A stretch of DNA of 22,526 nucleotides from a virus: IMG/VR virus record IMGVR_UViG_3300029309_000231, positions 1-22,526 of that record; one strand, given 5' to 3'. The notes below the pieces were generated by a model. It was not told the DNA's origin, did no database searches, and saw only the letters and a program-made list of their open reading frames with translations. The position numbers and the translations under genes are program-made. Below are positions 1 to 7,165 of this stretch, piece by piece. Within the stretch, counting starts at the first letter, position 1, and each line of letters starts with the position of its first letter.

Positions 1-240
1 GGTAAGTTCGTTTTTGAGAACAATGAGATTAATGGCTATCCAGTTATTGTTTCAAATCAACTTGTAAACAACGATGCACTATTTGGTGACTTTAGCCAGT
101 TCTGTATTGGTATGTGGAGTGGTTTAGATCTTACAGTAGATACAATCACAAAAGCGGGTAGCGGTACAGTTAAGATTGTTGCGTTGCAGGATGTAGATTT
201 TGCTATCAAGCAACCAACTGCTTTCTGCTTCGGCACATAA
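1..240 (+). CDS. Major capsid protein, HK97 fold, C-terminal 79 residues (5' truncated)
   Basis: The window opens in frame 1 inside this gene and reads 79 codons to TAA at 238-240. The fragment carries the usual tail end of HK97-family major capsid proteins: a loaded-residue stretch ending in LFGDFSQF, then the IGMWSGLDLTVD segment (compare the family pattern GDWS..vIGeWgGLdL.vD), then a beta strand VKIVALQDVDFAIKQPTAF that closes the A-domain/P-domain core. The protein forms the icosahedral shell. Its position just before head-tail joining genes is the standard siphovirus order. The start and the first three quarters lie outside the window, so nothing can be said about a protease or scaffold domain. 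The identification rests on motif resemblance, not an alignment. Confidence 0.85.
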   Translation, partial: GKFVFENNEINGYPVIVSNQLVNNDALFGDFSQFCIGMWSGLDLTVDTITKAGSGTVKIVALQDVDFAIKQPTAFCFGT

Positions 241-241
241 T

Positions 242-445
242 ATGAAAGTTGAATTAATAAGATCAACAATGATTGCTGGCACTCCAACGAGTGTCGGCAC
301 TTCTATTGAGGTAGATAATAATGTTGGTCGTATGCTAATTCTTAGTGGTAAGGCTATCGAATATGTTGAAAAGCCAAAACCAAAAGTAAAGAAAAAACCT
401 AGCCCTAAAAAAGAGGAAACCCAAAGTGGCAATCAATCAACTTAA
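242..445 (+). CDS. Small basic protein after the capsid gene, unknown function
   Basis: A 67-residue protein starting at ATG 242, two bases after the capsid stop. An upstream ATG at 200 lies inside the capsid gene and is not needed. The first 45 residues form a compact module (MKVELIRST...GTSIEVDNNVGRMLILSGKAIEY) with the look of the small SH3-like proteins often found right after capsid genes in siphophages, in which a short strand is followed by 'xxVgrxLixxGKAxex'. The rest is a lysine/proline tail (KPKPKVKKKPSPKK) that is probably disordered. The gene overlaps the next one by 20 bases, so the two are likely translated together. A role in the head is likely from position only; no catalytic motif is visible. 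Confidence 0.7.
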   Translation: MKVELIRSTMIAGTPTSVGTSIEVDNNVGRMLILSGKAIEYVEKPKPKVKKKPSPKKEETQSGNQST

Positions 446-809
446 CTTAGAAAAACTAGATATTACAGCAGCAGTAGCTTCTGCTTCTGTAACTGCTACA
501 GCTACATCAAGTGCTATTGATTTAAAAGAATTTGATGGAGATGTATTGCTAGTCTTAAACTGTGCAGCAGGTACAGGCTCATCACCAACTTTAGACATTA
601 AAGTTCAAGACTCAGATGAATCAAGTGGTACTTATGGAGACTTGTCTGGTGCAACTTTTACACAAGTTACAACATCAGCTTCAGTTCAAACACTTGAAGT
701 AAACAAAGATGAGTGTAAGAGATTCATAAAAATTGTACAAACAGTTGGTGGCTCATCACCTGTTTTTGTCTATGGAGTCTCACTTGTTGGTGCTAAAAAA
801 TACGGTTAA
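426..809 (+). CDS. Putative head decoration or minor structural protein
   Basis: A 127-residue protein with a GTG start at 426 inside the end of the preceding gene. It is rich in Ala, Ser, Thr and Val and alternates in a beta-strand pattern throughout: an N-terminal ITAAVASASVTATATS strand, then FDGDVLLVLNCAAG, then a SGTYGDLSGATFTQVT segment and a final KRFIKIVQTVGG...VYGVSLVGAKK strand pair. Small all-beta proteins of this kind between capsid and joining genes are often decoration or structural proteins in siphophages. It ends directly before a hairpin terminator, so it closes the head transcription unit. The function is inferred from position and composition; I do not recognise a named family. 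Confidence 0.65.
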   Translation: MAINQLNLEKLDITAAVASASVTATATSSAIDLKEFDGDVLLVLNCAAGTGSSPTLDIKVQDSDESSGTYGDLSGATFTQVTTSASVQTLEVNKDECKRFIKIVQTVGGSSPVFVYGVSLVGAKKYG

Positions 810-815
810 AAATAT

Positions 816-836
816 AGCCCCATAATGGGGCTTTTT
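816..836 (+). terminator. Rho-independent terminator between head and tail genes
   Basis: AGCCCC at 816-821 pairs with GGGGCT at 827-832 across a five-base loop (ATAAT), and a run of T with one C follows. This is a compact GC stem in very AT-rich surroundings, seven bases after the stop at 809. It would end or attenuate the capsid transcript before the tail genes. The loop and right arm contain an ATG (825) in frame with the next gene. Confidence 0.8.
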
Positions 837-839
837 CTT

Positions 840-1118
840 ATGACTTTTACTGAAGATTTAGATACATTCTTTAATGATTTTAAAGTAACTGTGTCTTATA
901 AAAATGTAAATTATACAGGAATCTTAGATCAACCTGATGAGATAGTAGCTGACGATAGAATTTTAACAACTGATTATGAGTTACAAGTAAAAACAGATGA
1001 ATTAGGATCAGTTGTATTTAATGATGAAATAACAGTAGATTCTGAAAAATATAAAGTTAGATCAGTAAGAAAAATAGATGACGGTAAGCTTTCTATTATT
1101 TCATTAATTAAGGTATAA
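840..1118 (+). CDS. Head-tail joining protein, lambda FII-like
   Basis: A 92-residue protein. I place the start at ATG 840 because the in-frame ATG at 825 lies inside the terminator hairpin and would add MGLFL ahead of the natural MTFTEDLD start. The layout matches small head-tail joining/stopper proteins: a short N-terminal helix (DLDTFFNDF), a strand with a GILDQPDE turn (compare GxFDxPxE in lambda FII), then a DELGSVVFNDEITVDSEKYKVRSVRKIDDG block, which resembles the family's 'L..GD.v.i.g..Y.V..v..DG'. It would sit at the capsid vertex between connector and tail terminator. The next gene starts one base after its stop. Sequence similarity in this family is weak, so the call depends on pattern plus position. 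Confidence 0.7.
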   Translation: MTFTEDLDTFFNDFKVTVSYKNVNYTGILDQPDEIVADDRILTTDYELQVKTDELGSVVFNDEITVDSEKYKVRSVRKIDDGKLSIISLIKV

Positions 1119-1119
1119 A

Positions 1120-1548
1120 ATGACCAGTAAAAGAGAACAAATATTAGCAAAAATAACATCTGATTTAGCGGGTACAACTGATGTAGGGACTCGTATATTC
1201 AGATCAAGAGCAGCAGCAATCAGCAGAAATGAGAGTCCAAGTTTAGTTATAGAATTTGTTACAGATCAACCAACAATAAATAGTGCAACTTATTTAAAAC
1301 TTGATTGGACTCTAAGAGTAAGAATAGTTGTAATAGTAAGATCTGAAACTCCTGATACAACAGCAGATCCAATAATAAAAAGTCTTCATACTAAAATAGT
1401 TACCGATCCCACTCTCGGAGGTATTGCTATTGATGTAAGACCATCAACAGTTACTTTTGATATTATTGAAGCTGATCAAACGGCAGGAGTTACTTTTTGT
1501 GAATATGAAATAGATTACAGATCAGACTATAACGATTTAGCAACATGA
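1120..1548 (+). CDS. Tail terminator protein (gpU-like)
   Basis: A 142-residue protein beginning one base after the joining gene (TAA-A-ATG). It opens with an amphipathic helix (KREQILAKITSDLAG), then beta strands including SLVIEFVTDQPT, the long strand LDWTLRVRIVVIVRS and the C-terminal GVTFCEYEIDYRSDY. One helix followed by a mixed sheet whose last strand pairs carry 'f.i.Y..' is the usual shape of phage tail terminators, which cap the tube and join it to the head. Its place between the FII-like and tail tube genes fits that job. Alternative: another minor tail-completion protein. Confidence 0.7.
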   Translation: MTSKREQILAKITSDLAGTTDVGTRIFRSRAAAISRNESPSLVIEFVTDQPTINSATYLKLDWTLRVRIVVIVRSETPDTTADPIIKSLHTKIVTDPTLGGIAIDVRPSTVTFDIIEADQTAGVTFCEYEIDYRSDYNDLAT

Positions 1549-1590
1549 TCTATACTTCAAGCATGACCCTAACAACCCTTATTGTCTATT

Positions 1591-1743
1591 ATGAAGTATG
1601 AAAATCCAACTGAGGGCGGTACTTACATACTTGACCCTAAAACTGGCAAAAAAAAGCTAGTACAACAAACAAAACAAGCAGAACCCCCTATCGAGGAAAC
1701 TAAAGATGGCACTACTAACGAGAAAGAGAGTAATTCTGATTGA
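1591..1743 (+). CDS. Small hydrophilic 50-residue protein before the tail tube gene
   Basis: An ATG at 1591 opens a 50-codon frame that ends at TGA 1741-1743, overlapping the start of the tail tube gene by 38 bases. The product begins MKYENPTEGGTYILDPKTGK, then runs into Lys, Gln, Glu and Thr and looks disordered after residue 25. The ORF is short, but it fills the only sizeable gap in the left operon (1549-1705). Its composition (balanced charges, normal codon use) is like a gene rather than random AT-rich sequence. The GAGGAAAC ribosome-binding site of the tail tube gene lies inside it. No function is recognised; tiny proteins of this style precede the tube gene in other siphophages, as I recall. 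Confidence 0.5.
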   Translation: MKYENPTEGGTYILDPKTGKKKLVQQTKQAEPPIEETKDGTTNEKESNSD

Positions 1744-2635
1744 AGCGGAATCAAGCTATGGAACTGATCCCACTCCTGGGGCAAGTGACGTTGTTCTTGT
1801 AAGAGATTTAAGTATTACACCTCAATCAAGCGATGTTGTGAGCAGGGAGGTTGTAAGACCTTTCTTAGGAGCTTTTCAACAGCTTTTAGCGAATACTTCT
1901 GTTGAGGTAACTTTTTCTGTAGAACTTGCGGGTTCTGGGACAAAAGGAACTGCCCCCAGGTACGGTTCAGCCCTCAAAGCTTGTGGCTTATCGGAAACTA
2001 TAGCAAGTGGTACTAGCGTTACATACGCTCCAGTTTCTACAGGTTTTAGCTCAGTTACTATTCACTATAATACCGATGGTGTCAGGCACAAAATTACAGG
2101 AGCTAGAGGTTCTGTTGCATTAAACGCTACTGTTGGCGAAATTCCAACTTTAGAATTTACTATGCAAGGAATATACAACGCTCCAGATGATTCAGCTTTA
2201 CCAACAGTTACTTATGGGAATCAAGCAACACCTTTAATTTTTAAAGATGGCAATACAAGTTCTTTTCAACTTTTGTCTCATGCAGGAGCTTTACAATCAA
2301 TTTCATTAGATCTTGGTAATGAAATGGTATATAGAGAACTTGTTGGTGGAACTAAAGAAGTTTTAATAACTAATAGAAATATTACTGGCTCAGTTTCTAT
2401 AGAAGCAGTTGCTTTAGCTACTAAAGACTTTTTTGCGGCTGCGATAGCAGAGACAACAGGTAATCTAACTTTCTTACATGGCACAACAGATGGAAATAAA
2501 ATTACAGTTTCATCAACTAAAGCAGATATAGGTGACGTTGCTTATGGAGAACAGGATGGAATACAAATGTTAGAGATTCCATATACTCTTGTTCCGTCAA
2601 CAGCAAACGATGAAATTTCAATCGTCTATGCTTAG
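1706..2635 (+). CDS. Major tail tube protein
   Basis: A 309-residue protein with a good ribosome-binding site (GAGGAAAC, seven bases before ATG). The N terminus MALLTRKRVILIEAESSYGTDP matches the common opening of siphovirus tube proteins ('l.tRkrv.la..E.tyGtdp.p'). It is followed by repeated beta strands, a GSVALNATVGEIPTLEFTMQG segment typical of the tube fold (strand, glycine turn, 'P.left..G.y'), and a second tube-like half ending in strand LEIPYTLVP. Hundreds of copies stack as hexameric rings around the tape measure. The length is generous for a single tube domain and suits a two-part protein (tube plus C-terminal decoration half). Position between terminator and G/GT genes supports the call. 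Confidence 0.85.
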   Translation: MALLTRKRVILIEAESSYGTDPTPGASDVVLVRDLSITPQSSDVVSREVVRPFLGAFQQLLANTSVEVTFSVELAGSGTKGTAPRYGSALKACGLSETIASGTSVTYAPVSTGFSSVTIHYNTDGVRHKITGARGSVALNATVGEIPTLEFTMQGIYNAPDDSALPTVTYGNQATPLIFKDGNTSSFQLLSHAGALQSISLDLGNEMVYRELVGGTKEVLITNRNITGSVSIEAVALATKDFFAAAIAETTGNLTFLHGTTDGNKITVSSTKADIGDVAYGEQDGIQMLEIPYTLVPSTANDEISIVYA

Positions 2636-2690
2636 ATACTGACTAAGTATTGACTACTGAGTTAGAGTAAAGAAGAACATATTTTAATTT

Positions 2691-3023
2691 ATGCCTTTTG
2701 TAAGAAAAAAAACTAAGGTTTACTCTTGGCCTGTAAAAGTAAAAACACCATCTACAACTAAAGTAGGCGAGTTTGAAACTACAAAATTTACAGGCAAGTT
2801 TAATCGTTTATCAAGGTCTGAACTTAATAACTTTGAAGAAGCAACTGAGTATGATGCTTTGCAAAAAGTTTTAGTAGGTTGGGAAGATGTCAATGAAGAA
2901 GATGGGACACCTATTCAATTCTCTCAAGCAGTATTAAAAGAATTTGCTGAAGATACAGATTTTGTAGCGGGTGTATTAGAAGCATTTAAAGATTTTTATA
3001 GTAATGCACAAGCAAAAAACTAA
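2691..3023 (+). CDS. Tail assembly chaperone G-like (short product)
   Basis: A 110-residue acidic-and-aromatic protein: an N-terminal basic strand region (RKKTKVYSWPVKVKTP), a FETTKFTGKFNRLSRSE core, then helices ending in LEAFKDFYSNAQ. In lambda, gpG and its frameshifted form gpGT bind the tape measure and recruit tube subunits, then leave the virion. The location directly between tube and tape measure genes, the size, and the slippery site in its last codons identify it. It is the unshifted product; the stop TAA at 3021-3023 comes directly after the slippery heptamer. Confidence 0.85.
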   Translation: MPFVRKKTKVYSWPVKVKTPSTTKVGEFETTKFTGKFNRLSRSELNNFEEATEYDALQKVLVGWEDVNEEDGTPIQFSQAVLKEFAEDTDFVAGVLEAFKDFYSNAQAKN

Positions 3024-3361
3024 CTGATGCTGCTTTATATTGGGCTTCGGGTAGCAAAAAAGTTATAGATGAAACCGCTAAAGATGCAGAAGTTTTTGGT
3101 ATTCAGATAGAGAGGCCACCAGAAGAAAAAGAAGAGTTTGAAGTTTTTGAAGAAAACTGGGAAATAGTTATGATGTTTTTAAGAATGACAACACAATGGG
3201 ATTGTTCATTTGGAGGTATGATAGGTTTAAAATACGAAGTCTTACTGCTTGCTGGTGGACTATTTGACCTATACAATATAAACAACCGACAAGAAATGTT
3301 TGAGGGCTTACAACTTATGGAATCTGTGGCTCTTGTTGAAATTAATAAGGATAAAAAATAA
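2691..3361 (+). CDS. Tail assembly chaperone GT-like, made by -1 frameshift (DUF1799-like T part)
   Basis: Shifting back one base at 3014-3020 joins the 110 G codons to a frame that reads on from CTA at 3020 for 113 more residues to TAA 3359-3361, giving about 223 residues. The T part starts LTDAALYWASG and contains ENWEIVMMFLRMTTQWD followed by GGMIGLKYEVLL. This matches my memory of the DUF1799 family found behind G genes ('w..NW..v..F..~.TQWr.g..G..GLdy.al'). An ATG at 3170 exists inside the T frame, but it would cut off the first half of this conserved block, so an independent T gene is unlikely. The stop shares a base with the tape measure ATG (3361). Confidence 0.8.
3014..3020 (+). promoter_or_regulatory. 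Programmed -1 ribosomal frameshift site, A AAA AAC
   Basis: In the G frame the codons are GCA AAA AAC TAA, so the heptamer A-AAA-AAC sits exactly in the X-XXY-YYZ register that promotes -1 slippage, and the 0-frame stop follows at once. The -1 frame is open to 3361 and encodes a T-like segment. A possible short stem (GCTGC 3029-3033 with GTAGC 3051-3055, one G-T pair) begins eight bases after the heptamer, a suitable distance for a stimulator, but it is weak. Confidence 0.85.
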
Positions 3362-5505
3362 TGGCAAAAGCAGTTGAAAAAATAACCTTATTGTTACAAG
3401 TAGAGGGTTTTAGCCAAATAAAAAATCTTGGAAAAGATTTTGAAAAGCTTAACTCAACTGTAGAAGTAGTTGATCAAAATTTAGATGAGTTTGTACAAGG
3501 TTTAAGAGAAATAAGAAAAGAAACTTCACTTAGTAAAAATGCTTTTAAAGGTCAACTTGATACTTTAAACCGAGTTAGAGATAGTGTTGGGATTGGTACT
3601 AGAGCGTATGACATTTTAGGAAAAGAGATAGATCAAGTAAGAGCAAGTATGGATGCTCTAACTGCTTCGGCAAAAAAACAGACTGTTTTTGGACAAATCG
3701 GAAAAGGTTTTAAAGCGGGAGGAAGTGCAGCTTTAACTGGTGCTGTTGGTAGATTTCTTCCACCGTCAGCACAGATCGGAGGTTTAGCAGGTTTTGCAAA
3801 AGGAGGAGGAGTAAAAGGTGCAATAGCGGGTGGTGCAATTGGTCTTGGAGTTGATGCTATAGCAGGGGGAGTGCAGTTTGCTAGACAAGCTGCGATACAA
3901 GCATCACAAGTACAAAAATTAGAAATAGCATTAAGAGGTGCAGTCAAAACAGAAGCAGATTTTCAAAAAGGTTTAAAAATAATTGCTGACACATCTAAAA
4001 GATTGAATGTACCTATAGCTGCATCAACTAAGCAATTTACAACTTTAGCTGCTTCTGTTGTAGGTGCGGGTGGATCTATTGAGGATGCTCAAGTTGTATT
4101 TGAGGGTGTTTCTAATTCAATCAAGGCAACAGGTGGTAATGCTGAAGATGTGCAATCTGCTATAAGAGCGATGAGCCAGATATTTGGTAAAGGTAAGGTA
4201 TCGGCGGAAGAATTACAAGGCCAACTCGGTGAACGCTTGGCAGGTGCAGTTGTAAAATTTGCAGAAGCAAATGGTAGTAGTTTGCAGAAGTTACAGAAAG
4301 ACTTGAGAGATGGAACTGTAGGTTTAGATCAAGTTATTAGATTTGCACAAAAATTAAATGTTGATTTTGCAGAAACAGCAGAAAGAGTTGCAAACTCATC
4401 AGCAGATGCGGGTCAAAGATTACAAACACAAATAAATAATTTATCAATAGCAATAGGTAAAGATTTAATCCCCATTGGTGCTGCTTTGCAAAAACAATTT
4501 TCTGAAATTTTTAAAGGTTTTCAAGATAATCAAGGTGCTGTTGATTTTTTAACTGAAAGTATAAAAGCTTTTGGTGGATTTCTAATATCAACAATAGCTC
4601 TTACAAGGACTTTAGTAAGAACTTTAGTAGATTTAAGTAAAATTTTATTTGAAATTATTGTCAAAGGAGATTTTGCAGCAGCAGGACGAGTTATTAGCAA
4701 AGGCTTTGAAGATTTTGCTATAAACTTTCAAAAAGATATACAACTATTTAAAGATGTTCGTGATGGTGTACAACCTCCTGAGGCTGGAGGTAGTGGATCT
4801 AACACAACAACAGAAGGCTTGCCAAAATTAACTGAAGATCAATCTAAAAAAGCACAAGATATTTTAGATAAATATGCAGACTCAGTTAGAGATGTAAACT
4901 CTCAAATAGCAAATTCTTTTGTAAATACATTTAAAAAGTTAGAAGATAGTCTTGTTGAGTTCGTTCAAACAGGAACTTTAAATTTTAGAAAATTAGCACA
5001 ATCAATAATCAATGATATTACTAGAATATTTATCAGATCACAAATAATAGCTCCATTGACAGGAGGACTTGGAAATATATTTGGAGGAGGTAAACAAAAA
5101 ATTGTAAAAGAAACTTTAATTAGTCCTGGCGTTTTAGGTGCTTTAGAAATTGAAGCGGGAAGGAATCGAAATGCTTTAGGAAATGTTATTGCAAACAACA
5201 AAATTGTACCCTATGCCAAAGGGGGACTAATTTCTCGTCCAACTATGTTCCCTCTAGCTGATGGAGCAGCATTAGCAGGGGAAGCTGGTGTCGAAGCTAT
5301 CATGCCTTTGCGTAGAGGTAGAAATGGAAGACTTGGTGTAGAAGCATCAGGAGGGATGTCTAATAATATTGTTGTAAATGTAGATGCTTCTGGTTCTTCT
5401 GTAGATGGTGATGAGGAATCAGGAAAAGCTTTGGGTCAGGCTATTGCTGCTGCTGTACAATCACAATTAATAGAAGAAAAAAGACCAGGAGGTTTACTCT
5501 CATAA
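3361..5505 (+). CDS. Tape measure protein
   Basis: A 714-residue protein that sets tail length and is later ejected to help DNA cross the envelope. Residues 1-105 are helical and coiled-coil-like. Residues about 115-175 are Gly/Ala-rich and hydrophobic. Residues about 185-345 match the classic tape measure N-terminal domain (ALRGAVKTEADFQ, TLAASVVGAGGSIEDA, GKVSAEELQGQLGERLAGAV). A hydrophobic stretch lies near 395-425 (GFLISTIALTRTLV...LFEIIV). Around 505-575 comes the lambda-type C-terminal domain (NSFVNTFKKLEDSLVEFVQTG), and from 618 the hallmark ending YAKGGLISRPT...GEAGVEAIMPLRR. At roughly 0.15 nm per residue the tail would be near 107 nm. The ATG overlaps the GT stop by one base. No lysozyme or peptidase domain is visible. 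Confidence 0.93.
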   Translation: MAKAVEKITLLLQVEGFSQIKNLGKDFEKLNSTVEVVDQNLDEFVQGLREIRKETSLSKNAFKGQLDTLNRVRDSVGIGTRAYDILGKEIDQVRASMDALTASAKKQTVFGQIGKGFKAGGSAALTGAVGRFLPPSAQIGGLAGFAKGGGVKGAIAGGAIGLGVDAIAGGVQFARQAAIQASQVQKLEIALRGAVKTEADFQKGLKIIADTSKRLNVPIAASTKQFTTLAASVVGAGGSIEDAQVVFEGVSNSIKATGGNAEDVQSAIRAMSQIFGKGKVSAEELQGQLGERLAGAVVKFAEANGSSLQKLQKDLRDGTVGLDQVIRFAQKLNVDFAETAERVANSSADAGQRLQTQINNLSIAIGKDLIPIGAALQKQFSEIFKGFQDNQGAVDFLTESIKAFGGFLISTIALTRTLVRTLVDLSKILFEIIVKGDFAAAGRVISKGFEDFAINFQKDIQLFKDVRDGVQPPEAGGSGSNTTTEGLPKLTEDQSKKAQDILDKYADSVRDVNSQIANSFVNTFKKLEDSLVEFVQTGTLNFRKLAQSIINDITRIFIRSQIIAPLTGGLGNIFGGGKQKIVKETLISPGVLGALEIEAGRNRNALGNVIANNKIVPYAKGGLISRPTMFPLADGAALAGEAGVEAIMPLRRGRNGRLGVEASGGMSNNIVVNVDASGSSVDGDEESGKALGQAIAAAVQSQLIEEKRPGGLLS

Positions 5506-5859
5506 ATGGCTGCATTTCCTACAACTCCTCAACCTAGTTTCCCTGTTAGAAAAAAATCTAGTCCAAAAATTAGAACTGTTAAATTTCAAGATGGGTATGA
5601 ACATCGCATATTCTTTGGCTTGCCAGAAAATCAAAATCCAAAAGAATTTTCTTTAATTTGGAAAAACATTACGGAGTCAGAAATTGACTCACTTGAGGCA
5701 TTTCTTGATGCTAGAGCTTTAGATGGTGCAAGTTTTACATATACAGCACCTAATGAATCAAGTTCTATGAATTTTAAATGTCCTAATTGGAATAAAAGTA
5801 TGAATTTCCCTGGAAGAGCTACATTAACAGCTACTTTTATTGAAGTATTTGAACCATGA
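5506..5859 (+). CDS. Minor tail protein M-like
   Basis: A 117-residue protein directly abutting the tape measure stop. It has the clear signature of the lambda gpM family: a proline-rich opening (FPTTPQPSFPVRKKSSPKI), then the VKFQDGYEHRIFFGL strand (family 'f.dGY.qr...G.n...'), then a helix SEIDSLEAFLDAR...GASFTYTAP, and a final strand RATLTATFIEVFEP. This is a beta-sandwich adaptor at the tail tip that joins the tube to the L/I/J complex. It overlaps the next gene by the four bases ATGA. Confidence 0.88.
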   Translation: MAAFPTTPQPSFPVRKKSSPKIRTVKFQDGYEHRIFFGLPENQNPKEFSLIWKNITESEIDSLEAFLDARALDGASFTYTAPNESSSMNFKCPNWNKSMNFPGRATLTATFIEVFEP

Positions 5860-6461
5860 CCATTAATCACGATCCAGTTTTTAGTGAAATACAAAAAATA
5901 AATCCATCAGCAATAATTGAGTTATTTACAATCGAGCTTGTTGTTGGACAGCATATTGCAACAGGTAATCCACAAAATTTACCAACAAAATATTATTTTC
6001 ATTCTGGATCTAATCTTAATGCTAATGGTGTAATTGTTTGGGCAACTGAGCTTTATCAAAGATTTCCAATTCAAGCAACAGGTTTTAAATATCAAAGAGG
6101 AAAAATTCCTAGACCTAGAGTTCAAATTAGTAACGCATTTGGAAATATGTCTGCAATTTTAGATTCTGTTAATAGTGTTACTCCTGGAAATGATTTAACA
6201 AATGCTACTTTTACAAGAATTAAAACAATGGCAAGATTTTTAGATGCTGTTAATTTTCCAAGTAATTCAAATCCTTATGGAACACCAGACCCTACAGCAG
6301 AATTTAAAAGACAAGTATATACAGTTGATAGAAAATCTATTGAGAACAGAGATATTGTTGAATTTGAATTAACTGGTTCAATAGACATGGCGGGAGTTAA
6401 AGCTCCTAGCAGACAATGCACAAGAGCATTATTTCCTTCTATAGGAACATTTAATCAATGA
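5856..6461 (+). CDS. Minor tail protein L-like, lacking the cysteine-rich C terminus
   Basis: A 201-residue homologue of lambda gpL by order (M-L-K) and by sequence: SEIQKINPSAIIELFTIEL, the YYFHSGSNLNANGVIVWATELYQ segment, PRPRVQISNAFGNMSAIL and the DRKSIENRDIVEFELTGSIDM region are the family core. gpL forms the ring at the tail tip that links tube and J. Lambda gpL has a C-terminal domain in which four cysteines hold an iron-sulfur cluster; here the protein stops soon after the first expected cysteine (SRQC near residue 188) and has only that one cysteine. The stop at 6459-6461 overlaps the K start (ATGA), and the K protein starts at its normal N terminus, so no lost segment hides downstream. 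Confidence 0.85.
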   Translation: MTINHDPVFSEIQKINPSAIIELFTIELVVGQHIATGNPQNLPTKYYFHSGSNLNANGVIVWATELYQRFPIQATGFKYQRGKIPRPRVQISNAFGNMSAILDSVNSVTPGNDLTNATFTRIKTMARFLDAVNFPSNSNPYGTPDPTAEFKRQVYTVDRKSIENRDIVEFELTGSIDMAGVKAPSRQCTRALFPSIGTFNQ

Positions 6462-7165
6462 ATTGGAAAAAAGACGCATTGTTTCATGCAAAAGAAGAAT
6501 ATCCAAAAGAATCTGTTGGTTTACTTTTAAATATAAAAGGTAAACAGAAATATTATCCTTGTAAAAATTTATCAATTACAGCTAATTATCAATTTATTTT
6601 AAACCCAGAAGATTATGTAAAAGCAGATAAGCTTGGTGACATAATAGCTATTGTTCATTCTCATCCCAATACTCCTCCAAAAGCAAGTGAGGCTGATTTA
6701 GTTAGTTGTGAAGATAGTAATTTGCCTTGGTATATTGTTAATCCAATAACAGAAGAATGGGCAGAATGTTTACCAAAGGCTTATGTTCCTAATTTATTAG
6801 GAAGATCTTGGGTTTGGGGTGTTACTGATTGTTGGTCTTTAGTGAGAGATTGGTATAGACAAAATAAAAACATACATTTAATAGATTATGAAAGATCTAT
6901 GACTCCAGAAGAATTTTTAAAAAATCCATTGTTTGAACAATATGCTCTAGATACTGGTTTTATAGAACTTCCGCCTTATGAACAAGCAAAAGAAGGAGAT
7001 GTTTTATTAATGTCTATAATGCACCCAACTTTAAATCATGTAGCAATTTTTCTTGGAGATATGGTTTTGCATCATTTAGCCGATAGACTATCTTGTAGAG
7101 AACCCTATTCTGAGTGGTTACAAAAATGTACAGCTAAGAGGTATCGTTATGCTCAGAACAGTTAA
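6458..7165 (+). CDS. Tail assembly protein K-like: JAMM peptidase plus NlpC/P60 hydrolase
   Basis: A 235-residue two-domain enzyme. Residues 1-105 are a JAB/MPN+ metalloprotease-like domain with its metal and catalytic set intact: Glu18 in PKESVGLLL and the H67-x-H69-P...S77-x-x-D80 motif (HSHPNTPPKASEAD). Residues 113-232 are an NlpC/P60 domain with nucleophile Cys125 (GVTDCWSLVRDWY), His194 (LNHVAIFLGD) and a polar residue in the following HHL (205-206). In lambda, K is needed for tail-tip assembly; in many phages the NlpC/P60 domain cuts peptidoglycan cross-links during entry. Both active sites look functional. It overlaps L by four bases and I by 17. Confidence 0.92.
   Translation: MNWKKDALFHAKEEYPKESVGLLLNIKGKQKYYPCKNLSITANYQFILNPEDYVKADKLGDIIAIVHSHPNTPPKASEADLVSCEDSNLPWYIVNPITEEWAECLPKAYVPNLLGRSWVWGVTDCWSLVRDWYRQNKNIHLIDYERSMTPEEFLKNPLFEQYALDTGFIELPPYEQAKEGDVLLMSIMHPTLNHVAIFLGDMVLHHLADRLSCREPYSEWLQKCTAKRYRYAQNS

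Noticed and set aside
200-241. Upstream ATG at 200 for the small basic protein
   Set aside because: It is inside the capsid gene end; the ATG at 242 gives the natural start with a recognisable module.
2636-2690. Possible promoter upstream of the G gene (TTGACT at 2650)
   Set aside because: No -10 box occurs at 15-19 bases, so the match is probably chance; the short ATACT/AGTAT hairpin nearby has only five pairs and no T run.
3170-3361. An independent T gene starting at ATG 3170
   Set aside because: The conserved T sequence begins much earlier (LTDAALYW at about 3020), so the frame is best read as the frameshift extension of G.
3633-3947. Minus-strand 104-codon frame within the tape measure gene
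   Set aside because: It is an antisense shadow of the Gly/Ala-rich tape measure region; its Pro/Ala/Cys composition is an artefact.
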